A DNA stretch of 64,000 nucleotides. It comes from Erwinia sp. HDF1-3R. GTDB lineage: Bacteria; Pseudomonadota; Gammaproteobacteria; Enterobacterales; Enterobacteriaceae. The position numbers were made by a program, and so were the translations under genes. Shown here piece after piece: positions 42,966-51,445 of this stretch. The DNA lies in assembly GCF_039621855.1 (NCBI RefSeq), contig NZ_CP155071.1, forward strand, positions 3,720,001 through 3,784,000, read 5' to 3'. The notes below the pieces were generated by a model. The model had not been told where the DNA came from, did no database searches, and saw nothing but the letters and a program-made list of their open reading frames with translations. How positions within the stretch are numbered: the first letter of the stretch is position 1; each line of letters begins with the position of its first letter.

Positions 42966-43547
42966 ATGAGCTATGATAATTATCCTTTGGTAAAGCTAAA
43001 TAATCGAAATTTTCTTTTGAGTATTTACCCTACTTGGCATACACGACTGTTCCCAGAATCAAAGCTCAAAAATGAAGATGGTAGCTTAATTAGAGATATT
43101 TCTCATACTAATAGTATCGAAAAAGTATACCTTACTGGAATGAGAGACACTCTTAAACTTCGTGCCGGTGACAACCTTCTTATTTATAGGACCAGCGATG
43201 GCAAAGGGCCTGCACGTTACAGATCTGTTGCAACTTCAGTATGCGTAGTTCTCGATACAAAGGATATACGTGAATTTGAAAACTATACTGAATTCAAGCA
43301 ATATTGTGGTCCTTATAGCGTCTTCTCTGAAGATGAACTTATGCTTCTCTACAATAAAAAGAATTACCCTACGATAATACGCTTTACTTATAACTTTCCT
43401 CTAGAAAAGAAAATTGTTAGAGATGATATAATGACTATAACTGGATACACTGATGCAGATTATTGGGGTTTTTTGCCTCTTGATGACTTGCATTTTAAAC
43501 GGATAATTTTAGATGGGGGTGTTAATGAAGGTTATATTGTCAATTAA
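42966..43547 (+). CDS. PUA/EVE-like domain protein (cargo gene 2)
   Basis: 193 residues with no catalytic motif that I can see. The pattern YPTWHTRLFPESKL, SIEKVYLTGMRDTLKLRAGD, LLIYRT and a following ATSVCVVLD strand looks like a PUA-superfamily (EVE/ASCH-like) barrel, a fold that binds modified bases in RNA or DNA. In other genomes I recall similar sequence fused behind a GNAT domain, which fits the direct junction with the preceding gene. The 3' end overlaps the next gene's start by 23 bp. Assignment is tentative. Confidence 0.5.
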   Translation: MSYDNYPLVKLNNRNFLLSIYPTWHTRLFPESKLKNEDGSLIRDISHTNSIEKVYLTGMRDTLKLRAGDNLLIYRTSDGKGPARYRSVATSVCVVLDTKDIREFENYTEFKQYCGPYSVFSEDELMLLYNKKNYPTIIRFTYNFPLEKKIVRDDIMTITGYTDADYWGFLPLDDLHFKRIILDGGVNEGYIVN

Positions 43548-43896
43548 ACCAGAGTATGCCGAGCGCATATTGTCAGGTGAGAAAAAATTTGAATTCAGGA
43601 AAACAATATTTAAGAATAGAAATGTTGACACTGTCATAATTTATGCCACTATGCCAGTTGGTAAAGTCATAGGTGAATTTAAAGTGGGTGATATACTTGT
43701 GCTTTCCCCATCTGAACTATGGGATAAAACAAAAAACTATGCAGGTATAAGTCATAAGTTTTTTAAAGATTATTTTCATTGCAGAGATAAAGGGTTTGCT
43801 ATCTCGGTAGAAAACCCGAAAAGATATGCATCACCATTAGATTTAGACGATATATCCCCTGGGGCGAAAGCACCACAATCCTTTCGATATGTTTAA
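43525..43896 (+). CDS. ASCH-domain protein (cargo gene 3)
   Basis: 123 residues: MKVILSIKPEYAERILSGEK, then KFEFRKTIF, IIYATMPVGKVIGEF and WDKTKNYAGISHKFFKDYF. This is the ASCH (PUA-like) pattern of small predicted RNA-binding regulators, with the conserved G-E-K-x-F-E-x-R-K. ATG 43525 has GGGGGTG upstream; the in-frame ATG at 43513 lacks one. Third gene of the GNAT/PUA-like/ASCH operon. Its 3' end overlaps the convergent kinase gene by 4 bp. Confidence 0.72.
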   Translation: MKVILSIKPEYAERILSGEKKFEFRKTIFKNRNVDTVIIYATMPVGKVIGEFKVGDILVLSPSELWDKTKNYAGISHKFFKDYFHCRDKGFAISVENPKRYASPLDLDDISPGAKAPQSFRYV

Positions 43897-44438
43897 TTTT
43901 TTTGGGCGCTAATTAAAAAATCGCGCTCAAAATTATTTATTACAGATGTAAACTCTTTTAATGTAGGCGCCGTCAACTTTTTTATTTGTATGTTAAGTTC
44001 GTCACAAATGTAAAAGGCGTTCTCCTGCTCTAGTTCTTTCAAATTCTCTAAATCATAGGATGGGTACTTACCGTCTCTTTCAAATATTCTTTTTTTAATG
44101 ATATCGCTCGTGTTTTCAATTAGTACTACTGCATCTACATTAAGAGAGTTGATAACATTTAAATCTAATTTCTTTATTCCACCACCTTTCAGGGCTAAGC
44201 AGAAATGACCATCGAGGAGAATAGTTTTTTGCTCTTTTGCAAGAGCATTTAAAGCGGAAGCCAAAATTAGCTGATTGCGATCTGCATCAGTGACCAACTT
44301 ATCAGTAGGTAATGTAATTGAGCCATGCTCACGTATTAACTGGCTAGCACTCTTATGTATTACATTGTTTTTACTAGTATATTTCTCACAAAGGTACCCC
44401 TTACCAACACCATGAACACCTGCTATAAAAATCAACAT
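43893..44438 (-). CDS. P-loop nucleotide kinase-like protein (cargo gene 4)
   Basis: 181 residues of adenylate-kinase/AAA type. It starts with MLIFIAGVHGVGKGYLCEKY (Walker A residues 7-14), then NQLILASALNALAKEQKTIL, LDGHFCL, and a lid-like KKRIFERDGKYPSYD. ATG 44438 has AGAGG 6 bp upstream; a longer reading to 44513 would overlap the divergent ASCH gene. It is convergent with cargo gene 3 and divergent from cargo gene 5 across a 63-bp promoter gap. The substrate is unknown. In the P2 context a role in nucleotide-dependent defence is possible but unproven. Confidence 0.65.
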   Translation of the reverse strand: MLIFIAGVHGVGKGYLCEKYTSKNNVIHKSASQLIREHGSITLPTDKLVTDADRNQLILASALNALAKEQKTILLDGHFCLALKGGGIKKLDLNVINSLNVDAVVLIENTSDIIKKRIFERDGKYPSYDLENLKELEQENAFYICDELNIQIKKLTAPTLKEFTSVINNFERDFLISAQKN

Positions 44439-44501
44439 GTAATACCTCTCAAGCCTTAGTTCTGTGATAGAATCATTATAAGTAAAAATACGGGGGGACC
44501 T

Positions 44502-44879
44502 ATGAAATATCAAGCTCTTTCAATCCTTAAACCTGCTGTGAATTTAATAGTAAATGGTGATAAAACCAGTGAGATTAGGTCATGGCTCCCTGCAGAAATG
44601 CCCCTAAAAAATATATTGCTGGTTCAGAACGATCGCTATCTCACGTCTGAGGAAGATGAGGAAGATGGCATATGTATGGCTATTGTAGATTTTATTGAAT
44701 TCTCGCCATGGACTGAGCAGAAAGCATCAAAAACCAGCCCTCTGTTAACGTTAGGTAGGACATGGAAGCCTGGTTATTTTGAATGGCGCATCGAAAACGT
44801 TAGAAAAATTAGCAACCCTGCAATATGCAAGGCTAAGAAAGGAATTTATGTAGTAGATGTCGAGTCTAACTTATTTTAA
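44502..44879 (+). CDS. Second ASCH-domain protein (cargo gene 5)
   Basis: 125 residues: MKYQALSILKPAVNLIVNGD, KTSEIRSWLP, then ICMAIVDFIEFSPWTEQ and WKPGYFEWRIENVRKI. This is a canonical ASCH barrel with the G-x-K-x-x-E-x-R signature, of a different subfamily from cargo gene 3. A GGGGGGA ribosome binding site lies 4 bp before ATG 44502. The stop is 9 bp before the abortive-infection gene, so the two are probably co-transcribed. Confidence 0.75.
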   Translation: MKYQALSILKPAVNLIVNGDKTSEIRSWLPAEMPLKNILLVQNDRYLTSEEDEEDGICMAIVDFIEFSPWTEQKASKTSPLLTLGRTWKPGYFEWRIENVRKISNPAICKAKKGIYVVDVESNLF

Positions 44880-44888
44880 GGTGAGCTT

Positions 44889-45674
44889 GTGATTAATGGA
44901 ATTATGGAAAAAATTAGAAGGTTAAGTATTGTATTAGCTGGATTTATTATTTCATCCTCATTAGTTGGTGCCGCTTTGTATTTTTATTACGATCATTTCG
45001 GTAATCGTCCAATCAGTGGTTCGGTTGAAAAGTGGGGGCAATTTGGCGACTATATCGGCGGCGTTCTTAATCCTGGGTTGAGTTTTATTTCTATAGTTCT
45101 CGTTTGCTATACCCTTTATACCACGTCTCGACAATCCTCTATTCAGTCATTTGAATCAGTTCTTTTTGAATTGATAAGGTTTCATAAAGAGCACCTCCAA
45201 AATGTAAAGGTGAAATATAATGATGTGACTTATTATGGAACTGATGCGTTAAGTTGGTGTGTGACTGAGGTAAAATTTAATTTCCGATTGATAAGTGATG
45301 ATGAACAGCCGCCTCAGGTAAGATTAGTATCATCAATTGATGAATTCTATAAAAATGACATTTTCTTTTCAAGTGCTGGTCATTATTTTAGGAATTTGTA
45401 TCATATTTTTAAACATATCGATGGCTCGTCTTTTTTAACCTCGAAAGAAAAGGTCAAATACGCTAAGTTAGTTCGCGCACAACTTTCATCAGTTGAGTCT
45501 GGAGCACTTATGCTTAACGGCTTATCAACCATAGGTGGTAGATCTAGAGCATATATTGAAAAATATTCTCTTTTGCAAGAGTATACTCTTGTAGGTGATT
45601 TTAAAGAAGAATTAGAGGCTTCAGGAGCTCTTAATTTTTATGCACCTGAGGCATATGGAGATAAGTCTAATTAA
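44889..45674 (+). CDS. Putative phage abortive-infection protein (AbiC-like, putAbiC domain)
   Basis: 261 residues. Two membrane segments (about 13-33 and 55-75) flank WGQFGDYIGGVLNPGLSF; then come SFESVLFELIRFHKEHL, a mid-region, and the C-terminal FRNLYHIFKHID, YAKLVRAQLSSVESGALMLN and YIEKYSLLQ. This layout matches the 'putative phage abortive infection protein' family as I know it (PF16872-like). The GTG at 44889 has AAGGTGAG upstream; an ATG at 44904 is an alternative. Last cargo gene before the portal gene, convergent with it. Confidence 0.78.
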   Translation: MINGIMEKIRRLSIVLAGFIISSSLVGAALYFYYDHFGNRPISGSVEKWGQFGDYIGGVLNPGLSFISIVLVCYTLYTTSRQSSIQSFESVLFELIRFHKEHLQNVKVKYNDVTYYGTDALSWCVTEVKFNFRLISDDEQPPQVRLVSSIDEFYKNDIFFSSAGHYFRNLYHIFKHIDGSSFLTSKEKVKYAKLVRAQLSSVESGALMLNGLSTIGGRSRAYIEKYSLLQEYTLVGDFKEELEASGALNFYAPEAYGDKSN

Positions 45675-45679
45675 AAATC

Positions 45680-46714
45680 TTAAGCTAAATCATATGAAGA
45701 AAATCTAACTACTTCATCACCCAGCCATGTGTTGAGTTCTACGAACCGCTTTTGCAGTGGCATCAGTTCATTCCGAACAAAAACTTTGCTGGCTTTCTCA
45801 ATATCTCCAAATCCACCGACATTATTCGGCATTATCCCCATCAGCTGCGGCGGCACGCGATGCACTGCCAACATGTCGTCGCGGCTCACATTCTTGATGT
45901 TGAGAAACTCATCCTTTGCCGGTACCTCTGACAGCGGGATGATCTGAATACCGTCCTTTTTCCTGTTCGGGCTGTACATAAACAAGTTGCGGAAGTTGCC
46001 AGGACCCTTCGCGCTTTTCATTGCACCGCGGATATTGTCCACGTCCTGCTGGCTCTGCGCCGGGTCCGTCATGTACATGATGAAGCCCGCATGGCTGCCG
46101 TTGAGGTAATACTTGCGGCGGAACAGCGTAGCCGACTCGTTCAGTAGCGCCGACGGGATGGCCGACAGATAGCCCGGCACGCCGTAAATCTCCTGATTGA
46201 TATCCGGCTCCATCAGGTGAAACACGCTGCCCTTCTCGAACTCATAGGGTTCCGTGCTAATCCCATAGTTTGCATACCAGTACGTATCGAGGTCGAGGCC
46301 GCGCCGGGTGAATTTCGCCAGCGACGGCTCCAGCTTCAGCACGTTACCGAGGCGGCTGGTACGTTTTTCAAGATAGGCGTTGGCAAAGACCAGGTAATCC
46401 ATCGCAAAACGGGTAAAAGCCTGCTGACTCAGCAGGCGGTGAGGGATAAAGGTACTCGCCAGAATGTTGCACTTTACGCTGATGGGTGAGCTGTGATGCA
46501 CGGCGGCGCGGAACGTGCGCGCCAGCCCGTCAACGCTTACGGGCGGTTCATACCAGCGATCATTGATAACGCACTCCACGTAGTCCAGCAGTTCGCGGCG
46601 GTCCAGCACCGGGATCGGGTCGCCAAAGGTAAACGCCTCCGACGCTGCCCCGCTGGTCATGTTATCCGGCTGCGGCACGGGCTGCGTGCGGGTGCGGTTC
46701 CTGCGTTTGCTCAT
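45680..46714 (-). CDS. Q: Phage portal protein (P2 gpQ)
   Basis: Dodecameric portal through which DNA enters the capsid. 344 residues, like P2 gpQ, with EAFTFGDPIPVLDRRELLDY, the conserved DDMLAVHRVPPQLMGIMP and GGFGDIEKASKVFVRNEL near the C-terminus. ATG 46714 overlaps the P stop codon (TGATG), implying translational coupling to the (broken) terminase gene; the upstream TTG at 46717 is less likely. It runs leftward, as PQ do in P2. Intact. Confidence 0.95.
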   Translation of the reverse strand: MSKRRNRTRTQPVPQPDNMTSGAASEAFTFGDPIPVLDRRELLDYVECVINDRWYEPPVSVDGLARTFRAAVHHSSPISVKCNILASTFIPHRLLSQQAFTRFAMDYLVFANAYLEKRTSRLGNVLKLEPSLAKFTRRGLDLDTYWYANYGISTEPYEFEKGSVFHLMEPDINQEIYGVPGYLSAIPSALLNESATLFRRKYYLNGSHAGFIMYMTDPAQSQQDVDNIRGAMKSAKGPGNFRNLFMYSPNRKKDGIQIIPLSEVPAKDEFLNIKNVSRDDMLAVHRVPPQLMGIMPNNVGGFGDIEKASKVFVRNELMPLQKRFVELNTWLGDEVVRFSSYDLA

Positions 46715-48475
46715 CAATAAATCTCCACAATGTTCTGCGTGTGTGCCGCCTGTCCCTGCAGCGGCTCGTTTGCCAGCGCGTGCATGGTCGCCCAGGCTAA
46801 ATCGCCATGGCTGACTTCTTCGCTGCGGCTGGTTTCATAGGTCGGACGGTTGCCGCTGGCCGTGGTGGCTTTGCGGATAGACATGAATGACTGCGCGATG
46901 TCGAGGTGGCTGGCGTCAAACTCCAGCCGCCCGCTGGCCATGGTGTCGTAAGCCTTCTGCACCAGGGCGTTTTTCACGTTCGGGTTATAGACAAATTCTT
47001 TCACCTGCGGGAAGAAGGCTTTGACGTTCTCGTATACACCCAGCCCGACGCCGGTGGAGTCGATGCCGATATAGGTCACGTTATACTGCTGCGTCAGCGT
47101 CCTGATGGCGTCAGCCTGTGCCCGGAAGTCCATTCCGCGCCACTGATGTCGCTCAAGGATGCGGAACTTACCGCCCGGCACGGCAGGCGGTGCCATGACA
47201 ACGCACCCGGCGCTGTCGCCGTTCTGCGTTCCCTTCGCGGGGTCGTAACCGATCCAGACTTCTTTCCAGCCGAACGGGCGCAGCGCCAGCGCTTCAAAGT
47301 CGGTCCAGACTTCCCAGCTGTCCTGCCATGCACTTCTGCAGCATGGCCTGCTGGAACACCGACGCCAGATCGTCCATGAAGACGCACATCAGCAGGTTCT
47401 GGTAATCCTCCGGGCTGTAGCGCGTGCGCAGCTGCTCCAGGTCAAACAGGTCACAGCCGCCGCGCACCGCATCTTCAACGGTGACGATCTGGCGAAACTG
47501 GCCGTCTTCGCATAGGCGGCCGGCGGCCAGTGACTGATGGCTGAGGTCGATATCAACCCTGTCCGCTTTAGCCCTGCCCTTGTTGAACTGCGCGCCGGAC
47601 CAGAACGGATAGGCGCTGTGTGTGAGGCTGGACGGGGTGGAAAAGTAGGTTTCCCGCCACTTCTTGTGCAGCGCCATGCCGGACGCCACTTTCTGCAGTT
47701 CCTGAAACTTTGGTATCCAGAAATATTCATCCAGGTACAGATTGCCGTGATAGCTCTGCGCGGTGCGGGCGTTGGTGCCTAAGAAATACAGGCACGCGCC
47801 GTTACTAAGCGTCATCGGGTCGCCCTTCAGGTCTACGTCCACCTCACGGGCAAACTCAATAATGTACTGCTTGAAGACGTGCGCCTGCGCCTTACTGGCT
47901 GACAGGAAAATCTGATTGCGCCCGCTGGTCAGCGCATCGATCAGCGCCTCGCGGGCAAAAAAGAAGGTCGCGCCGATCTGGCGCGACTTCAGCAGATTGC
48001 GTACAGCATACTTATTCCCGGCTTCCCACCACTGGCGCTGGTAGCCGAACATTGAGCCGTGGAAAACCTCCTGCAGCTTCTCAATCTGTTCGTCGCTGAA
48101 CAGGTTCTTTTCCGGGGGCTTACGCGGGCCTTTGTTCCGGTTCTCCACGTTCGGATTCAGGTCCGCTTCATTGCCGCCGTTGCTGAATTTACCGATCCGG
48201 GCGTGGCGCTCGGACTGGCGCGCCAGCAGGTCGATTTCCTTAAAGTCCTTCCCTTCCTTCTGCTCCTTCATGATGAGCTGGCAGTAGCGTGCGACGGTGG
48301 TCAGCTGCATCTGATCCAGCGGGCCATAGTCGCCCCACTTATCGCGCTTTTTCCAGCTGTGAACGGTTGCGGGTTTCTCTCCCAGCATTTCAGCAATGCG
48401 GGCGATGCGGTATCCCTGAAAGTACAGCAGTAAAGCCTACCTGCGGGGATCGAGGTCGTCGGGGGCGGGTGTCAT
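46714..48475 (-). pseudogene. P: Terminase large subunit (P2 gpP), disrupted by a stop and a frameshift
   Basis: ATPase/nuclease that packages DNA. From ATG 48475 the frame reads MTPAPDDLDPRR, then TAG (48439-48437), then ALLLYFQGYRIARIAEMLGE. Related proteins have an amino acid at this codon, probably Gln (CAG). The frame then continues through the Walker-like SRQIGATFFF segment to MLQKCMA. There an extra G (one of the C's at 47322-47323 on the + strand) shifts it, and DSWEVWTDFEAL and the nuclease part (YIGIDSTGVGLGV) continue in another frame to 46714. Without both lesions the product would be about 586 residues (P2 gpP 590). Confidence 0.92.
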
Positions 48476-48526
48476 GTTCATGCAGCCAAAATACGGCCCC
48501 GCCGCTTCCTTTTCCGCCATCCCTCA

Positions 48527-48546
48527 TTGTGTGGTTTCCCGCACAA
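48527..48546. promoter_or_regulatory. Ogr-type late promoter box between P and O
   Basis: TTGT-N12-ACAA matches the P2 Ogr/delta activator site. The centre (48536.5) is about 55 bp from both a plausible O start (TSS near 48592, -10 CATAGA at 48584-48589) and the region just upstream of P, so one site could serve both divergent late promoters. Confidence 0.75.
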
Positions 48547-48623
48547 CGTCCGCGCGTTGTTTCGATACCCCTGCCGCCGCAACCATAGAGCCTCACAGAG
48601 TTTTACTGACCGGAGCCTGGACA

Positions 48624-49481
48624 ATGGCAAAGAAAGCAAAGCGTTTTCGTATCGGGGTGGAAGGTGCCACCACGGACGGGCGCACCATCGAGCGCAGCTG
48701 GCTTGAACAGATGGCGGCAAATTACAGCCCTGAGCTGTACACCGCTGTGATCAACATGGAGCACATCAAGGGCTACACGCCAGACAGTCCGTTTCGTCGC
48801 TTTGGCGTAGTGGAAGCGCTGGGCGCTGAAGAAATCAGCCACGGCCCGCTGAAGGGCAAGCTGGCGCTGTATGCCCTGATCAACCCGACTGACGAGCTGG
48901 TCACGCTTACCGGTACCATGCAGAAAATCTTTACCTCTATGGAAATCCGCCCGGAATTCGCGGACACCGGCGCGGCCTATCTGATTGGCCTGGCCGTTAC
49001 CGACGATCCGGCCAGCCTCGGCACGGAAATGCTGCAGTTCAGCGCCAGCGCCGGGGCGAACCCGCTGGCAAACCGCAAGCAGCATCCTGACAACGTTTTC
49101 TCTGCCGCTGAAGAAACCCTGATCGAGTTTGAGGACGTAGCCGACGAAAAGCCCGCCCTGTTTACCCGCATCAAAGCGATGTTCAGCAGGCAGCAGCAGA
49201 CCGACGCGGCGCGCTTCAGCGACGTGCATCAGGCGGTTGAGCTGATTGCCACCGAGCAGCAGGACCTGAGCGCGCGCATTGAAACGGCACTGAGCGAACA
49301 GGCCGACAGCCTGAAATCGCATTTCAGCAGTGCGCTGGGTGAGGAAGTGCTTAAGCGCGAACAGTTGCAGGCGGACTTCACCGAACTGCAGCAGCAGCTG
49401 AGTCGGGAAGATGGCCGCCAGCAGGTCCGCCCGCGCACGCAGGGTAACGGTAGCGGCGGCGAAGTGCGCACCGACTGCTGA
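48624..49481 (+). CDS. O: Capsid scaffold/protease (P2 gpO)
   Basis: Internal scaffold and serine protease that processes the capsid proteins. 285 residues (P2 gpO 284). N-terminal protease domain with likely triad D18 (GATTDGR), H47 (NMEHIKGY) and S105 (IFTSMEIRP), the same spacing as P2. The C-terminal half is a helical, Gln/Glu-rich scaffold region. ATG 48624 with CGGAG upstream gives the family start MAKKAKRFRIGVEG; an upstream in-frame ATG at 48474 would cross the promoter and is rejected. First gene of the ONML operon. Confidence 0.94.
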   Translation: MAKKAKRFRIGVEGATTDGRTIERSWLEQMAANYSPELYTAVINMEHIKGYTPDSPFRRFGVVEALGAEEISHGPLKGKLALYALINPTDELVTLTGTMQKIFTSMEIRPEFADTGAAYLIGLAVTDDPASLGTEMLQFSASAGANPLANRKQHPDNVFSAAEETLIEFEDVADEKPALFTRIKAMFSRQQQTDAARFSDVHQAVELIATEQQDLSARIETALSEQADSLKSHFSSALGEEVLKREQLQADFTELQQQLSREDGRQQVRPRTQGNGSGGEVRTDC

Positions 49482-49525
49482 TACAGCGGCGGCAAACCTT
49501 ATTAACGAACTGAGAAAGCGAAGCG

Positions 49526-50698
49526 ATGAAAAATACTACCCGTTTTAAGCTGAATGCTTACATGTCGGTGCTGGCAGAAATCAACAAGATTGATCTGTCC
49601 GCGCTGAACAGCAAATTCACCATTGAGCCATCCGTGTCGCAGACGCTGGAAAGCAAAATTCAGGAGTCGTCCGCGTTCCTGCAGGCCATCAACATCATGC
49701 CGGTCAGTGAGCAGAGCGGCGAACGGCTGGGGCTGGGGATCGGCACCACTATTGCAGGCACCACCGATACCACCCAGAAAGAGCGCGAGCCGACCGATCC
49801 GACCTACATCGACGGCGACGGCTACAAATGTACGCAGACCAACTTTGACACGGCGCTGCCTTATTCAAAGCTGGACATGTGGGCGAAGTTCAGCGATTTC
49901 CAGGTGCGCATCCGTGACGCCATCGTGAAGCGTCAGGCGCTGGACCGCATCATGATCGGCTTCAACGGCCTGAAGCGTGAGAAAACCTCCAACCGCGTGC
50001 AGAACCCGCTGCTGCAGGACGTGAATATCGGCTGGCTGGAAAAAATCCGCCAGGAAAAACCGGCGCAGGTGCTGGGTCAGCACATCGGTGACGACGGCAA
50101 AGTGGTGTCGGACAAAATCACCGTGGGTAAAAACGGCCTGTTCCGTAACCTTGACGCCGTGGTGATGGGTGCGGTGTCGGAAAAAATCGGCGTGCAGTAT
50201 CAGGACGACACCGAACTGGTGGTTATCTGCGGACGCCAGCTGTTGGCTGATAAGTATTTCCCGCTGGTCAACCAGAGCCAGCCCAACACCGAAGCGCTGG
50301 CCGCTGATCTGATCATCAGCCAGAAGCGCATCGGCGGCCTGCAGGCGGTCCGCGCCCCGTACTTTCCGGCGAATGCGCTGCTGATCACCCGCCTGGATAA
50401 CCTGTCCATCTACTGGCAGGAAGAAACCCGCCGCCGATCGATCATCGACAACCCGAAACGTGACCGCATCGAAAACCTTGAGTCGGTTAACGAGGCTTAC
50501 GTGGTTGAGGACTACGACTGCACCTGCCTGGTGGAAAACATCGAGCTGCTGGAGCAGGAGCCGGAGAAAGAGCCGGGCGAAATGAGCGAAGCGGAAATCG
50601 CACGCATCGCCGCCGTGGCGGCCAGCGTGGTGAAGTCCATGAGCGGCGCGGGTGACTCAACCGGCAGCGCTGGCGCTGACCAGAACGCCGGAGCGTAA
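49526..50698 (+). CDS. N: Major capsid protein (P2 gpN)
   Basis: Major head protein. 390 residues against 357 in P2. The conserved body includes TRFKLNAYMSVLAEINKI, FEPSVSQ-type start (FTIEPSVSQTLESKIQESS), NFDTALPYSKLDMWAKF and YWQEETRRRSIIDNPKRDRI. The additional length is an acidic, Ala/Glu-rich C-terminal tail (after about residue 350) with low complexity. Cleaved by gpO in P2 after the N-terminal ~30 residues. ATG 49526 lies 44 bp after O. Confidence 0.95.
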   Translation: MKNTTRFKLNAYMSVLAEINKIDLSALNSKFTIEPSVSQTLESKIQESSAFLQAINIMPVSEQSGERLGLGIGTTIAGTTDTTQKEREPTDPTYIDGDGYKCTQTNFDTALPYSKLDMWAKFSDFQVRIRDAIVKRQALDRIMIGFNGLKREKTSNRVQNPLLQDVNIGWLEKIRQEKPAQVLGQHIGDDGKVVSDKITVGKNGLFRNLDAVVMGAVSEKIGVQYQDDTELVVICGRQLLADKYFPLVNQSQPNTEALAADLIISQKRIGGLQAVRAPYFPANALLITRLDNLSIYWQEETRRRSIIDNPKRDRIENLESVNEAYVVEDYDCTCLVENIELLEQEPEKEPGEMSEAEIARIAAVAASVVKSMSGAGDSTGSAGADQNAGA

Positions 50699-50701
50699 CC
50701 C

Positions 50702-51346
50702 GTGACCAATCCTTTCCGCGCTCATACGCGGTTTATTCAGGCACAGGAGGCCGCCCGGTCGGGCGGCAGTGGCCGCAGTACAAAGGGCTATGACCTGATG
50801 CTGCTGCAGCTGAACGAAGACCGCCGCCGCCTCAAGGGCATTCAGTCCAACGTCCGAAAGGCCGAAATCAAGGTGGAGGTGCTGCCGAAGTACGCCGCCT
50901 GGGCTGAGGGCGTGCTGAGCGCGGACGGCGCGCAGCAGGACGACGTGCTGATGTACGTGATGCTGTGGCGCGTTGACGCCGGTGACTATGCCGGTGCGCT
51001 CGCGATTGGCCGCCACGCGCTGAAACACGGCTGGGCGATGCCGCTGGGAAGCCGCACCACGGCGACGGTGCTGGCCGAAGAAATTGCCGACGCGGCAAAG
51101 GCTGCCATCCTCGCAAAGACGCCTTTTGATCCGGCCCTGCTGCTGGAGGCGCTGGAGGTGGTCGACGCACACGACATGCCCGATCAGTCACGCGCCCGTC
51201 TGCACAAGTCTGTCGGCTGGGTGCTGACGGAAAGCAGCCCTGCATCCGCGCTGAACCATCTTAAGCGCGCCCTGCAGCTGGACGAAAAATGCGGCGTTAA
51301 AAAAGACATTGAGCAGCTGGAGCGGAAAATCCGTAACGCCAGCTGA
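50702..51346 (+). CDS. M: Terminase small subunit (P2 gpM)
   Basis: DNA-recognition subunit of the packaging motor that partners gpP at cos. 214 residues starting at GTG 50702, 3 bp after the N stop. Features are LMLLQLNEDRRRLKGIQS, the conserved QQDDVLMYVMLWRVDAGDY, and a C-terminal HLKRALQLDEKCGVKKDIEQ segment that matches P2 gpM. Intact, although its partner P is disrupted. Confidence 0.93.
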   Translation: MTNPFRAHTRFIQAQEAARSGGSGRSTKGYDLMLLQLNEDRRRLKGIQSNVRKAEIKVEVLPKYAAWAEGVLSADGAQQDDVLMYVMLWRVDAGDYAGALAIGRHALKHGWAMPLGSRTTATVLAEEIADAAKAAILAKTPFDPALLLEALEVVDAHDMPDQSRARLHKSVGWVLTESSPASALNHLKRALQLDEKCGVKKDIEQLERKIRNAS

Positions 51347-51445
51347 TAACCGGACGTGCCCACGCGCGGGGCGGCACGGGGTGGCGACAGGCAGCGCCGC
51401 ATCAAAACCCCGTCCACCGCCCACCTATTCAGGAGTAACAGAGCA

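Noticed and set aside
47094..47387. 97-codon - strand frame bridging the two halves of P
   Set aside because: Third frame across the frameshift; translation matches nothing, while the two P fragments flank it correctly.
48603..49322. 239-codon frame antisense to phage gene O
   Set aside because: Shadow of O, which has strong family support.
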